Below are positions 1-9,616 of a stretch of 64,000 bases of DNA, in pieces. Both the position numbers and the translations under genes were made by a program. The stretch spans positions 82,357 to 146,356 of the forward strand of contig JANQEY010000305.1 in NCBI GenBank assembly GCA_028278125.1, written 5' to 3'. Source of the DNA: a bacterium (GTDB lineage Bacteria > Electryoneota > Electryoneia > Electryoneales > Electryoneaceae). The notes below the pieces were generated by a model, which saw only the letters and a program-made list of their open reading frames with translations, made no database searches and had not been told where the DNA came from. The first letter of the stretch is position 1. The number at the start of each line of letters is the position of its first letter.

Positions 1-574
1 GTTGTAATGCCCTTATATAATTTACAATCAGCCAACGGTCTTCCTCGATAATCTGGTCAGAATATTTCGGCATGTTACGGATGCCGTTGGTGATGATGTC
101 ATAAATCTGACCGTCCGGGTATTCCCTGATCTGGTCGGTATGGAAATTCGGGGGTACGATGTATCCACGGCTGATGATAGTTCCAGTACCATCGCCCAAC
201 TGTCCATGGCAGATAGAGCAATAGATATTATATCGTTCCCGTCCCCTTTCGAGCCCTTCCATCGTGTATTCAATTGGTGATTTTTCTATAAACTCACCGG
301 TTCTGGGATCTTTCCCCTGCTGGTACAGGGGATCGTTTTTCATTCTTCCCTGCGCAACGGTTCCCTCAACAGGCATCCTCATCGTTGCGCCATCCTCGAA
401 AAAACGACTTTCTGACTGCGGACGGTTTTTCGGCTGCTGGTCCATGTTCGGGTTAATATGGATCGGCGGTTCCTCCGATGGACGTCCCTGGCAGCCACAG
501 AGCATCGCTGAGATTAACAGCAGGGCGACTAATGCAAAGGAAGCCCGTTTAGTCTTGATATTAAACCCGGTCAT
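1..574 (-). CDS. actE: Alternative complex III mono-haem cytochrome c subunit ActE (3' end cut by window)
   Basis: Periplasmic class I cytochrome c of the alternative complex III, which oxidises quinol and passes electrons to cytochrome c or a terminal oxidase. I translated the minus strand from the ATG at 574, which overlaps the actD stop as ATGA. The protein starts with a lipoprotein-like signal (hydrophobic stretch, then LCGC at about residues 26-29), followed by PPIHINPNMDQQPK, a motif typical of ActE, and one haem site CSICH (about residue 118) with GQLGDGTG behind it. The frame stays open to base 1, so the C-terminus and stop lie outside. It is the fifth gene of actABCDE. Family assignment is firm from motif plus context; lipidation is inferred. 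Confidence 0.9.
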   Translation of the reverse strand, partial: MTGFNIKTKRASFALVALLLISAMLCGCQGRPSEEPPIHINPNMDQQPKNRPQSESRFFEDGATMRMPVEGTVAQGRMKNDPLYQQGKDPRTGEFIEKSPIEYTMEGLERGRERYNIYCSICHGQLGDGTGTIISRGYIVPPNFHTDQIREYPDGQIYDIITNGIRNMPKYSDQIIEEDRWLIVNYIRALQ

Positions 575-1113
575 TTTTCCTCCAGCAATTCCACATTACT
601 TCCGCCGATCTCGGACAGGAATTGTGAGGTTTTTTCTTTGTCAAAATTTGAATCATCCGATAAAATACTTATAAAGAATCCGTCATCGCTGAACTTGCCG
701 AATCGATCTGAATGGAACACGGGATGGAAAAATTTAACATTTATCAAACCCAGCATTCCGAAAACCGAAAAGATAACGCTGAATAAAACACCAAGCGCGA
801 AGGTTACCGGGAAAAACGCCTGGTAACTGAAAAATTCTTTCCCGGCGATAACCAGCTTGTAGTCAACTGCGCTCATCCACCACTGCATCAGCAGTCCACC
901 TGATACACCGGTTAATGCCGCCATTGACACGATCCACCCCAAGGGGCTGCGTTTTTCTCCCATCGCCCCGTCCATACCGTGGATAGGGAATGGACTATGG
1001 ACATCCCAGCTTTTATACCCGGCGTCACGAACTTTTTCCGCTGCCTTCAAGATCTCTTCAGGGCTGGAAAATTCCGCCAGGACACCATCTACTTTTATCT
1101 TCTGGTTACTCAT
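571..1113 (-). CDS. actD: Alternative complex III membrane subunit ActD (DUF3341)
   Basis: Small integral membrane subunit of the alternative complex III. The 180-residue protein has a soluble N-terminal half with [11 protein letters not shown] (about residues 38-48), the hallmark of DUF3341/ActD, followed by two transmembrane helices (about 58-80 and 95-120) and a soluble C-terminal tail. Length is normal for the family. Start and stop overlap both neighbours by 4 nt (ATGA), indicating translational coupling inside actABCDE. In known complexes ActD helps anchor the assembly and binds no redox cofactor. Nothing is odd about this copy. Confidence 0.92.
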   Translation of the reverse strand: MSNQKIKVDGVLAEFSSPEEILKAAEKVRDAGYKSWDVHSPFPIHGMDGAMGEKRSPLGWIVSMAALTGVSGGLLMQWWMSAVDYKLVIAGKEFFSYQAFFPVTFALGVLFSVIFSVFGMLGLINVKFFHPVFHSDRFGKFSDDGFFISILSDDSNFDKEKTSQFLSEIGGSNVELLEEK

Positions 1114-2546
1114 GATTCCACCCCGCCTGTTGAAGGTGAGGCTTTATTATCTCCATGATTGCCATGATAGTGAGGATCAGCCTGGGGCAATACCCCCTTT
1201 ACCTCGGACATTGCCATGATCGGGAGGAACCGCAGGAAAAGAAGGAATAATGTCAGGAACAGCCCGAAACTGCCGATAAACGTCAGTAAATCTACCCAGG
1301 TCGGCTTGTAATAATCCCAGCTCGAGGGCAGGTAATCAGCATGAAGCGACATGACAATCACAAACCGTTCGAACCACATCCCGATATTTGTAAAGATTGA
1401 TAGAGCGAACAAAACAGGAATTGATCGTCGCATTTTTCTGAACCAGAACAACTGTGGGATCAGGACATTACAACTAACCATTATCCAGTAAGCCCAGGCA
1501 TATGGGCCAAACGCCCGGTTGATAAACGCAAACCGTTCGTAATCGTTCCCACTGTACCAGGCGATGAAAAATTCCATGCTGTACGCGTATCCGACCATCA
1601 TCCCCGTGACCATCATGATCTTGGCCATCTTTTCAAGGGTGTCGGTGGTTATATAATTCGTAATTCCAGGATGGACTATCCTCGCCAGTATCGCAAGGCT
1701 CATCACCATGGCGAAACCGGAGAATATCGCTCCTGCAACGAAATATGGCGGGAATATGGTCGTGTGCCATCCGGGTATAATACTTGTCGCGAAGTCTGTC
1801 GATACCACACTATGTACTGACAATACCAGCGGTGTTGAAATTCCTGCCAGGAGCAGGTAGGCTACTTCATAATGTTTCCACTGGCGGTTGCCACCACGCC
1901 AGCCAAGGGACAGGATTCCGAAAACAACCTTTTTAACCTTACTGACAGCACGGTCACGGTAGGTCGCCAGGTCGGGAATCATACCCGTATACCAGAACAG
2001 AGCTGAAGCGGTGAAGTAAGTACCGACGGCAAAAACGTCCCAAAGCAACGGGCTTCGGAAATTCGGCCAGATATCCATCTGGTTCGGTAATGGGAACATG
2101 AAATACGCTATCCAGATACGACCAACATGGATTCCCGGAAATATTCCCGCGCAGATAACAGCAAAAATGGTCATCGCCTCGGCGAAACGATTGATAGACG
2201 TACGCCATTTCTGCCTGAAGAGAAACAGGATTGCCGATATCAGCGTACCCGCGTGACCAATTCCGACCCAGAAGACGAAGTTGACAATCGCCCAGCCCCA
2301 TCCCACGGGAATATTGATACCCCAGACACCGGTTCCTTCCCAGACAAGGTACCCGATCATCACTAGAAAGTTCAGGGCGAGCATGCCGCTCACCAGGAAG
2401 ACAATCCACCACCAGATGGGTGTCTTCTTCAGCGGTGTTTCGGATATCTGGCTGATATCCTCCGTAACCTTGTTAAATGAAGGTTTACCAAGAACCAGCG
2501 GTGGTTCCTCAACAACAATACCGGTATTTTTGGTCGTTGTACTCAC
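1110..2546 (-). CDS. actC: Alternative complex III quinol-binding membrane subunit ActC (NrfD family)
   Basis: NrfD/PsrC-type integral membrane subunit that carries a quinol site next to the iron-sulfur protein ActB. The 478-residue protein shows about ten hydrophobic helices, with family motifs such as [17 protein letters not shown] (about 96-112) and the WYSG region near 330. The start is GTG at 2546 with only a weak Shine-Dalgarno-like AGAT upstream, 15 nt after the actB stop. It overlaps actD by 4 nt. Length and order match ActC in Rhodothermus and related bacteria. The last 30 residues are hydrophilic and histidine-rich (HYHGNHGDN). Alternative complex III contains two NrfD-type subunits; the second, ActF, would lie beyond the left edge. 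Confidence 0.95.
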   Translation of the reverse strand: MSTTTKNTGIVVEEPPLVLGKPSFNKVTEDISQISETPLKKTPIWWWIVFLVSGMLALNFLVMIGYLVWEGTGVWGINIPVGWGWAIVNFVFWVGIGHAGTLISAILFLFRQKWRTSINRFAEAMTIFAVICAGIFPGIHVGRIWIAYFMFPLPNQMDIWPNFRSPLLWDVFAVGTYFTASALFWYTGMIPDLATYRDRAVSKVKKVVFGILSLGWRGGNRQWKHYEVAYLLLAGISTPLVLSVHSVVSTDFATSIIPGWHTTIFPPYFVAGAIFSGFAMVMSLAILARIVHPGITNYITTDTLEKMAKIMMVTGMMVGYAYSMEFFIAWYSGNDYERFAFINRAFGPYAWAYWIMVSCNVLIPQLFWFRKMRRSIPVLFALSIFTNIGMWFERFVIVMSLHADYLPSSWDYYKPTWVDLLTFIGSFGLFLTLFLLFLRFLPIMAMSEVKGVLPQADPHYHGNHGDNKASPSTGGVES

Positions 2547-2561
2547 AATATCAAGATCTCA

Positions 2562-5534
2562 TTATTCTTTCAGGGCAGGATTCGGATTTCGTAACCTGGC
2601 CTGGTAAGAGGTCCTTGGACGGAAATTAAATTCCGCCAGCATTTCGTATGTTCTATCTGCCTGTTTTGCCTTGACAATCTCGCTGTTCTTATCAAGAATA
2701 TTTCCAAAATGTATCGCTTCAACGGGGCAAGACTGCTGGCAGGCTGTCTTTACCTCACCGTCACGCAACTGACGTCCTTCAAGCTTGGCGGTACGTTTAG
2801 CTCGGTTAAGCCGCTGCAGGCAATAGGTGCATTTTTCCATCACACCACGTGACCTGACGGTAACGTCAGGATTTTGCGCCATCTTTATCAACTCGGGGAA
2901 CTTGTTTGTATAATTGAAGAAATTAAACCGCCTGACCTTGTAAGCGCAGTTGTTGGAGCAGTAACGAGTTCCGATACAACGGTTATAGGTCATCAGGTTA
3001 ATTCCCTCTGCGTCATGAACTGTGGCCGCCACCGGGCAGACCTGTTCACAAGGTGCCATCTCGCAGTGATGGCATGCCACCGGTTGGAATCCAACCTGTG
3101 GATTTTCCTCGCTGCCGCCAAAATAACGGTCGAGACGCATCCAGTGCATCTCACGGCCGTAATCCGCGTTTTCCTTGCCGACAATAGGGATGTTGTTTTC
3201 ACTCTGGCAGGCTACAATGCAGGCACCACAACCGATACAGGCGTTGAGGTCAATGGACATTCCCCACTGGTAACCCTTGTCGTACTTATGTTCGTTCCAT
3301 AAACTCTGCAAATCAGGAACATGAACAGCATGACCGGCAAATTTCGGATCGTGACGGTAATGCTCGAGGGTACCTTCACGGATCAGGGGACGTCCCTCCA
3401 TGCTGCCGTGATTCTGGGTTGACGCCAATGTATGTTTTTTCTTCAAAGGAGTGATTTTCACGCCGGAAGCAAAGTGCATGTTATCAAGCGTGCGGATACT
3501 TTCAACAGCAAATCCTACCCCGTCAGCTACCCTGCCAAACTCTTTTTGACCATAACCCAGTGGAAGAGTTATTACATCGTCCGTATGACCTGGAATTACA
3601 AAGATCGGAATCTCAAGGCTTTTGCCGTTCAGAGCAATGGAAATAAGATCACCGTTTTTCAAGTCATGATTTTTAGCTGTGTTTGTACTCATCAGGGCGG
3701 CATTATCCCACACCAGTTTGGTCAAGGGATCAGGTAGCTCCTGCATCCAGCCGTTATTCCCGAAGCGGCCATCATAAACGCTGTAATCCGCGATGAAGAT
3801 AACCTCTGTTCCTTCTCCACGATCGGGGGAATATTTATCGATATATCCTGCTACTTCATTTTCACGTATTCTGAAACTTTCAAATCGAGGAGACCGATTT
3901 TCAAGGATGCCATCATGGAGAACTTTCTCCCATCCACTCTCGAATGGAACACCCTTAACCAGTCCTGCCCAGGTTTCCCTGACTAGCTCATATCCCGGTT
4001 TAAATTCGCCTGTAACAACCAGGTTAAGCAGTTCGATCTCACTCTTCCCGTAGAACAAGGGTTCGATCATCGGCTGGACAACACTCACGGTACCGTCAGC
4101 TGCACGGCAATCACCCCATGATTCCAGGTAGTGGGTACGGTTAATATGCCAGCCGCAAACTTTTGCTGTCTGGTTTTTTTGGTGTCCGAGGTGGATTGCG
4201 TTTTTTACTTTGCTTAATGCCGTTGTTAAATCAACATCAGCTGGTGCGTTGGAAACAGGATCACCACCGATAATGAACAGGGTAGAAATTTTTCCGCCAT
4301 CCATATCCTTCACAAGGCTGGCAAAAGACTTCCGGTCAGACACCTGGATATCATTACCGGAAACAAATTTCAGAGTTTTCCCGGTATTACCCAGCGCATG
4401 ATTGATCGTTGTTATCAGGGCATGAACTGCAGGGTCCTGTCTACGACCGGCAACAACAAGCGATTCACCCAGGTTTTTCACCAGGTCACCGGCGATTGCC
4501 TTCATCCAGTCACGGTTGCAGCTATTCGTCTTCAGCCTCTTGTATCCCCGCAGTGCCGGAACTTTTAATCCTAATGCTTCCAGCTCTTCACCAATCCCTA
4601 TGGCGAATTCGAGAATGTGTTTGGACGGAACACGGAAACGGTGATCTGCCATTGCGCCGGTGATTGAATAACCCGGTTCGGCAACATAAAGACGGTTCAT
4701 GGAGTCGGTAGGACTGCTGACCTTCCGTCCCCGGGCAAAACCGAGGGCATTGCTGACATTTTCACTGTCCGTGGCTAATGGATCAGCGTCAAGAGCGACA
4801 ATAACCTTCGCCTTTTCGAAACTGTGGACCGGGCTTAAGCTCTTGCCGGTCGCCAGTTCTATGCCATGATAAATGTTTTCGTCACTGACACTATCGAAAA
4901 CGACCCACTGTATTTTGGGATACTTCCGGGAAATTTCTTTTTTCAGGCGAGCTAAAGTTGGCGATGTACTCTCTTCGCAAAGCACCGCCAGTCCCTCACC
5001 GCCATTGCCGTCATATTCAGTTTTTATTTCATTCCATGAGGTCACAAACTCGTTGAAGGAAGAGACTTCGTTGTTGTGCCTGGTCTCCTTGGACCTGTCA
5101 GGATCATACAGGTTTAGAATCGACGATTGGATAAACGAATTGCTCTTACCCTTGGTTGACGGATGAAGATCGTTACCCTCAATTTTTATCGGTCGGCCCT
5201 CGACGGATGTTACAATTACTCCATAGGCCGAAGTGCTGAAAGGCATTGTAGTGGCATAATACTCAGGTTCACCCAGTACCAGTTTTTCCGGGGCGTCAAC
5301 ATAGGGGACAATCTTTTCAACGGGACGTCTGCAGCCGGTAAATCCAGCCAGAGCAAGCGAAGCACCCATTACCGAGAGAAAAGACCTGCGTGACAGGTTG
5401 ATCTCCTTTTTGTCACCATCATCCGGGAACTCCGAGTCGGCAAACTTACGATACTCAGGATCATCGTGGAGCTGCTGCAGGCTGCGCCACCAGTTGATGT
5501 CCATTTGTTCTTTTTTATTGTCTAACGATGACAT
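2562..5534 (-). CDS. actB: Alternative complex III iron-sulfur subunit ActB (Tat-type, MopB-like plus ferredoxin-like)
   Basis: Large periplasmic subunit joining a cofactor-free molybdopterin-oxidoreductase-like region (about residues 70-700) to a four-cluster ferredoxin-like region. A twin-arginine motif SRRSFLSVMG lies near residues 48-57 and TGCRRP at 66-71, as usual for this family. The C-terminal part has CIGCGACIVAC, CHHCEMAPCEQVCP, CIGTRYCSNNC and CTYC plus CQQSCP, enough cysteines for three [4Fe-4S] clusters and one [3Fe-4S]. I chose the ATG at 5534, preceded by AGAGGA at 9 nt and overlapping the actA stop. A longer start would be TTG at 5543, and a shorter one is the ATG at 5504 (MDINWW). 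It transfers electrons from quinol to the haem subunits. Confidence 0.95.
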   Translation of the reverse strand: MSSLDNKKEQMDINWWRSLQQLHDDPEYRKFADSEFPDDGDKKEINLSRRSFLSVMGASLALAGFTGCRRPVEKIVPYVDAPEKLVLGEPEYYATTMPFSTSAYGVIVTSVEGRPIKIEGNDLHPSTKGKSNSFIQSSILNLYDPDRSKETRHNNEVSSFNEFVTSWNEIKTEYDGNGGEGLAVLCEESTSPTLARLKKEISRKYPKIQWVVFDSVSDENIYHGIELATGKSLSPVHSFEKAKVIVALDADPLATDSENVSNALGFARGRKVSSPTDSMNRLYVAEPGYSITGAMADHRFRVPSKHILEFAIGIGEELEALGLKVPALRGYKRLKTNSCNRDWMKAIAGDLVKNLGESLVVAGRRQDPAVHALITTINHALGNTGKTLKFVSGNDIQVSDRKSFASLVKDMDGGKISTLFIIGGDPVSNAPADVDLTTALSKVKNAIHLGHQKNQTAKVCGWHINRTHYLESWGDCRAADGTVSVVQPMIEPLFYGKSEIELLNLVVTGEFKPGYELVRETWAGLVKGVPFESGWEKVLHDGILENRSPRFESFRIRENEVAGYIDKYSPDRGEGTEVIFIADYSVYDGRFGNNGWMQELPDPLTKLVWDNAALMSTNTAKNHDLKNGDLISIALNGKSLEIPIFVIPGHTDDVITLPLGYGQKEFGRVADGVGFAVESIRTLDNMHFASGVKITPLKKKHTLASTQNHGSMEGRPLIREGTLEHYRHDPKFAGHAVHVPDLQSLWNEHKYDKGYQWGMSIDLNACIGCGACIVACQSENNIPIVGKENADYGREMHWMRLDRYFGGSEENPQVGFQPVACHHCEMAPCEQVCPVAATVHDAEGINLMTYNRCIGTRYCSNNCAYKVRRFNFFNYTNKFPELIKMAQNPDVTVRSRGVMEKCTYCLQRLNRAKRTAKLEGRQLRDGEVKTACQQSCPVEAIHFGNILDKNSEIVKAKQADRTYEMLAEFNFRPRTSYQARLRNPNPALKE

Positions 5535-6169
5535 GCGCTGCAATCCTCTGGAGGATTAATTTTCTTCTCCTCCATGAAGTCTTTAACCCACTCTTCATGA
5601 CCTTCGGGTTCTACCCAGTACATGTTTGTCACCTGGGATGGTGGACGAATATTATCCGCCGGATTACGATGGCAATCAAGGCACCATCCCATACTCAACG
5701 GTTCCACCTGCTGGACAACTTCCATCATCGCAACATTGCCATGGCATTTAATACAGGCAACACCAGCCCTGAGGTGAAGTGAATGATCAAAGTAGGCGTA
5801 CTCTGGAAGTTTGTGAACACGAACCCATTCTATCGGTTGTTTTTCGGCCCAGCTTTGGCGAACCGGATCAAGTGATTCCTTGTCAAGCCCTACCAGGGTG
5901 TGACAGTTCATACAAACCTTGGTCGAAGGAACGTTCGAATGACGAGATTCCTCCACCTGGTAGTGGCAGTATCGACAGTCCATCCCAAGTTCACCCGCAT
6001 GAAGTTTATGGCTGTAATCGACAGGTTGAATCGGACGATATCCTGCATCGGTAAATTTCGGTGAGCCGTAATACCAGAAAAAGAATACGGCAAACGTAAT
6101 AAAGAGAATAAAAGAGACAAGGATAATAACCGGGATACGGTTTGCGGCTCTGGTAAAAATCTGGGCCAA
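5522..6169 (-). CDS. actA: Alternative complex III pentahaem cytochrome c subunit ActA
   Basis: Membrane-anchored multihaem cytochrome c, first gene of the act operon. The 215-residue protein has one N-terminal transmembrane helix (about 13-33) and five haem sites, CRYCH, CMNCH, CIKCH, CLDCH and CSACH, in the spacing seen in ActA. The last site ends at the final residues before the stop. It is encoded divergently from the Rrf2 regulator at 6459. The intergenic region probably holds the act promoter, although I could not assign a clear -35/-10 on this strand. No unusual features. Confidence 0.94.
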   Translation of the reverse strand: MAQIFTRAANRIPVIILVSFILFITFAVFFFWYYGSPKFTDAGYRPIQPVDYSHKLHAGELGMDCRYCHYQVEESRHSNVPSTKVCMNCHTLVGLDKESLDPVRQSWAEKQPIEWVRVHKLPEYAYFDHSLHLRAGVACIKCHGNVAMMEVVQQVEPLSMGWCLDCHRNPADNIRPPSQVTNMYWVEPEGHEEWVKDFMEEKKINPPEDCSACHR

Positions 6170-6390
6170 AGATAATTCCCTGTATTAATGAATAATCGGA
6201 AAATCTACCACATTGATTTCAGATCAGCAACCAAATTACTCGCTTCGAGAATAAAAATCATTTAGAATCGGAGTTTAAAAAGATCAAATTCCACGGGATT
6301 ATAATTTCAAGATCCTGAATATAGAGAGGGGTGGTTTGGCCTGCTCAAGAGCCATTCCTGCCTCCCTGTTAAAAACGACTTAAAATAGCC

Positions 6391-6419
6391 TTGACTCCGG
6401 TTCTGAATTTGATTAAATA
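6391..6419 (+). promoter_or_regulatory. Sigma70-like promoter upstream of the Rrf2 gene
   Basis: TTGACT (6391-6396), a 17-bp spacer and TAAATA (6414-6419) lie 40 bp before the Rrf2 start. The same arrangement occurs before ilvE, where the -10 is TAAATT. It is inferred by eye; start-site mapping would settle it. Confidence 0.55.
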
Positions 6420-6458
6420 ATTTATGATCTTTTTTTCAGAAATCAAGAGGACGGAGAG

Positions 6459-6899
6459 ATGATTTTCTCCAAAGGTACAGGATACGCTCTGAGAGCGTTG
6501 ATATTCCTTGCAGAGCACCAGGGAAAGGGTGCGTTCCTTGCTGGCGACGTTGCTGCGGAGGCAAATATCCCAAAACCGACTGTGTCGAAGATCCTGAACC
6601 GTTTAGCTTCCACAAAACTCATTAGTTCAGTCTCCGGTCCTAAGGGTGGTTTCTGGATGGAAAAAGATCCGGGTGAAATCAACCTGAAGACGGTTTATTA
6701 CATTTTCGAACCATCCAGTTCCCTGGGAGAATGTCTCCTTGGACATGGTGAATGCCCTGGAAAACAATACTGCCAACTTCACATCAGGTGGCTGAAATCG
6801 CAGAAGGTAATCGATAAATTTCTGCAGGAGACTACAATTGCTGATATCAGCCCGATGGAGACCGGTTTAAGGCCGGAAGATTTTTACGAGAATCTGTAA
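6459..6899 (+). CDS. Rrf2 family transcriptional regulator, probably iron-sulfur
   Basis: A 146-residue winged-helix regulator. The N-terminal half (GTGYALRALIFLAEH, then IPKPTVSKILNRL) is the Rrf2 DNA-binding domain, and the C-terminal half carries three cysteines in ECLLGHGECPGKQYC (about residues 91-105), the pattern that binds an iron-sulfur cluster in NsrR/IscR/RsrR-type members. It stands between the divergent act operon and the cco genes, so it likely adjusts respiration to oxygen, nitric oxide or iron-sulfur status. That role is inferred from position. GGAGAG precedes the ATG. No isc/suf genes are nearby, which argues against a simple IscR role. Confidence 0.85.
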   Translation: MIFSKGTGYALRALIFLAEHQGKGAFLAGDVAAEANIPKPTVSKILNRLASTKLISSVSGPKGGFWMEKDPGEINLKTVYYIFEPSSSLGECLLGHGECPGKQYCQLHIRWLKSQKVIDKFLQETTIADISPMETGLRPEDFYENL

Positions 6900-6991
6900 G
6901 AGAATTATGTAACACAGGGCAGGTTTCCTTACTATTAAAGCGTGGACATTTCAAGGAACGGGTGGGATAACCTGAACCGGGGATAACGATC

Positions 6992-9430
6992 CTGGAAACA
7001 GTTCAAAAAAAGAAAACTGATTCTAAAATTACCTGCGCGCACTGCGGGCTTGACTGCCGAGACGATTCAATTTCGATCGGCGACAAGGTGTTCTGCTGCC
7101 ATGGATGCCAAAAGGTCTATGAGCTTCTCCATGTAAACGAGATGTGCACGTATTATAACCTGGCTGATCAACCCGGAATTAAGCCCTCCATTGATAATCC
7201 CGAACTAAAGCACGGATATCTCGATGATGAAGAGATTAGAAATCAGCTCATCGAGTTTTCCGACTCCGGGATTTCAAAGGTTACGTTTACAATACCTTCA
7301 ATTCACTGCGCCTCATGCATCTGGCTGCTGGAACAATTGAACAGGTTCAATACAGCAATTTCCAGTTCCAGGGTAGATTTTGTCCGAAAAGAGGTCACAA
7401 TAACCTTCAGGGACGAAAATATTTCCCTTCGTGAACTGGTTGAACTTTTGGTTTCGTTGGGTTACGAACCGGATATTCGCCTCGAAGATATAAACAAGGA
7501 AAAAAGAGCAGACGACCGCAAACGTCTCTACATGCAGATAGGAGTAGCCGGGTTCGCGTTCGGGAATATTATGCTGCTTAGTTTCCCGGAATACCTGGCA
7601 CGGGGTGGAGATGTTGTTAATCCAACATTAAGAACGGTATTTACCTGGCTGAACCTGGTACTTGTTTTACCGGTGGTGTTTTTCAGTGGTCGTGACTACC
7701 TGGTTGGTGCCTGGAAGGGACTGGTCAACAAAATAATCAATCTGGACGTCCCAATTTCACTTGGTATCCTGGCCCTATTTGGCAGAAGTCTATACGAAGT
7801 GGCTTCCGGTGTCGGTCCCGGTTATTTTGATTCTCTTTCCGGGCTGATCTTTCTCCTGCTGATTGGTAAGTTATTCCAGGCTAAAACATATGAGACTCTT
7901 TCCTTCGAGAGGGATTACACCTCCTACTTCCCGATTGCTGTAATCCGGAAAGAAAATTCTGGTGAAAGAAGTGTGCCGGTGATCTCCCTGAAACAGGGAG
8001 ACCGGATCATAATCCGGAACCAGGAATTGATCCCTGCTGACGCTGTGATCATGGATGGAGCGGGCAATATTGACTACAGTTTTGTCACTGGTGAGTCACA
8101 ACCGGTAGGCAAAGAGTGCGGTGATGTTGTTTATGCGGGTGGACGTCAATTCGGGGAAGCGATTGAGTTGGAAGTAATCGAGGAAGTCTCGCGCAGTTAC
8201 CTGACCCGGCTCTGGAATCACGACAGTTTCACCTCCTCTGAAAATGTGGGTATGGCAAACCTCGCAAACAGGATAAGTAAATATTTCGTTGCCGCGGTTC
8301 TGCTGATTGCCACGGGTGCGTTTTCCTGGCACCTGTTGTACGATGCCTCACTTGCATTCCAGGTACTGACAGCCGTTTTGATAGTCGCTTGTCCATGTGC
8401 CCTGGCGCTTGCTGCACCGTTCACCCTGGGAACCGCGATGCGGATTATGGGACGTAACCGGTTCTATCTCAAGAACAGCGACGTGATAGAGAGATTAGCC
8501 GGAATAAACCATATAGTATTCGATAAAACAGGAACCCTTACCCATTCACAAGGATCTGAAATCACATGGCATGGAGATCAGCTGAGTGACGAGGATAATC
8601 ATAGAATTAAATCATTGATTCGCAACTCCACACACCCTGTCAGTGCAAGGCTGTTTGCGCAAATCAATGCCGGTTCCTCATTGCCTGTGTCAGGATTTAA
8701 TGAGACTGCGGGAAGAGGAATTGAAGGGTATGTTGACGGAGTCGAGGTACGTATTGGTTCAAACGAATTTTTTCGTGCTGAGGTTGGAACAAACGTGGTG
8801 AGTAAAACGAAAGTCAAAAAACTTCCAGGTACATTTGTTGAAATAGACGGAGAATTAAAAGGTCACTTTCTCTTTAATACAATGTTGCGTCAAGGCGTTA
8901 CAGGCTTAATCGGCAGGTTGAGGAAGCGGCTGAATTTGTCTCTTCTGTCGGGCGACACCGACCGTGACAAAACAATGCTGGATGAAGTATTTGTTGAAAA
9001 TGAAAAGATGAGTTTCAGGCAATCGCCTGAAGATAAGCTGGTATATGTTTCAGAATTGAAAAAAACAGGTGACAAGGTCCTGATGCTTGGTGACGGCCTC
9101 AATGATGCCGGTGCTTTAAAAGAAAGCGAAGTCGGCATTGCCTTGACAGATGACGTAACCTCATTTTCTCCGGCATGCGATGCTCTATTGGAAGTTGATG
9201 CGCTAACCGAGCTCGATACTTTCATAAAATTCGCTCGCGTAAGTGTGGGAATAATCATCGCCGGGTTTGTATTATCGTTCCTTTATAATATTATCGGATT
9301 GGGATTCGCGGTAACGGGGAACCTGTCACCACTGGTAAGTGCAGTATTGATGCCGCTGAGTTCCATCACGGTTGTAGCATTCGCGACTTTTTCAACCAGG
9401 TTGAAAGCGCAATCATTGGGAATCAAATAG
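6992..9430 (+). CDS. ccoI: cbb3 oxidase-associated copper-transporting P-type ATPase CcoI (start uncertain)
   Basis: P1B-type ATPase that exports copper for cbb3 oxidase assembly. Visible are an N-terminal metal-binding segment (TCAHCG, then VFCCHGCQKV), a heavy-metal-associated domain with CASC, eight hydrophobic helices with the CPCALALAAP ion-binding helix, the phosphorylation site DKTGTLT, and the hinge motif GDGLNDAGALKE. The conserved TCAHCG segment lies upstream of the first ordinary in-frame start (GTG 7088). The frame is open back to the TAA at 6968 with no ATG, GTG or TTG, so translation must begin at a rare codon. CTG at 6992 is my choice; ATC at 6989 and ATA at 6983 are alternatives. 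A base error upstream is also possible. The stop overlaps the ccoS GTG. Confidence 0.9.
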   Translation: METVQKKKTDSKITCAHCGLDCRDDSISIGDKVFCCHGCQKVYELLHVNEMCTYYNLADQPGIKPSIDNPELKHGYLDDEEIRNQLIEFSDSGISKVTFTIPSIHCASCIWLLEQLNRFNTAISSSRVDFVRKEVTITFRDENISLRELVELLVSLGYEPDIRLEDINKEKRADDRKRLYMQIGVAGFAFGNIMLLSFPEYLARGGDVVNPTLRTVFTWLNLVLVLPVVFFSGRDYLVGAWKGLVNKIINLDVPISLGILALFGRSLYEVASGVGPGYFDSLSGLIFLLLIGKLFQAKTYETLSFERDYTSYFPIAVIRKENSGERSVPVISLKQGDRIIIRNQELIPADAVIMDGAGNIDYSFVTGESQPVGKECGDVVYAGGRQFGEAIELEVIEEVSRSYLTRLWNHDSFTSSENVGMANLANRISKYFVAAVLLIATGAFSWHLLYDASLAFQVLTAVLIVACPCALALAAPFTLGTAMRIMGRNRFYLKNSDVIERLAGINHIVFDKTGTLTHSQGSEITWHGDQLSDEDNHRIKSLIRNSTHPVSARLFAQINAGSSLPVSGFNETAGRGIEGYVDGVEVRIGSNEFFRAEVGTNVVSKTKVKKLPGTFVEIDGELKGHFLFNTMLRQGVTGLIGRLRKRLNLSLLSGDTDRDKTMLDEVFVENEKMSFRQSPEDKLVYVSELKKTGDKVLMLGDGLNDAGALKESEVGIALTDDVTSFSPACDALLEVDALTELDTFIKFARVSVGIIIAGFVLSFLYNIIGLGFAVTGNLSPLVSAVLMPLSSITVVAFATFSTRLKAQSLGIK

Positions 9431-9591
9431 TGAATGTAATCATAATATTAATTGGCGCCAGCCTGCTGGTAGCCGGGAGTTTCCTGGCAGCGTTCCTGTG
9501 GGCGGTGCGTAGCGGGCAGTATGATGATAAATATACCCCGTCAGTAAGAATACTGTTTGACGATATAGAAGACAAAAAAACTCAAAAATAG
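9430..9591 (+). CDS. ccoS: cbb3 oxidase maturation protein CcoS
   Basis: A 53-residue protein with one N-terminal transmembrane helix (about 3-26), then FLWAVRSGQYDD, the signature that follows the helix in CcoS, and a short acidic tail. It starts at GTG 9430, sharing the last base of the ccoI stop TAG, a classical ccoI-ccoS overlap. CcoS is required for inserting cofactors into the cbb3 catalytic subunit. It is smaller than most gene callers accept, so it may be missing from automated annotations. Confidence 0.9.
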   Translation: MNVIIILIGASLLVAGSFLAAFLWAVRSGQYDDKYTPSVRILFDDIEDKKTQK

Positions 9592-9616
9592 AAGCAGTTG
9601 TTTCAGGGAGAGAAAA

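Noticed and set aside
28..273. An 81-codon minus-strand frame at the left edge
   Set aside because: It is out of frame with actE, whose haem motif, ActE signature and lipoprotein start run through the same bases.
264..674. 136-codon plus-strand frame over actE and actD
   Set aside because: It lies opposite two well-supported genes, with no family motif and no ribosome site.
2562..5534. Molybdenum enzyme role for ActB
   Set aside because: The MopB-like part of ActB lacks the cofactor in characterised alternative complex III, and the gene sits in a complete act operon.
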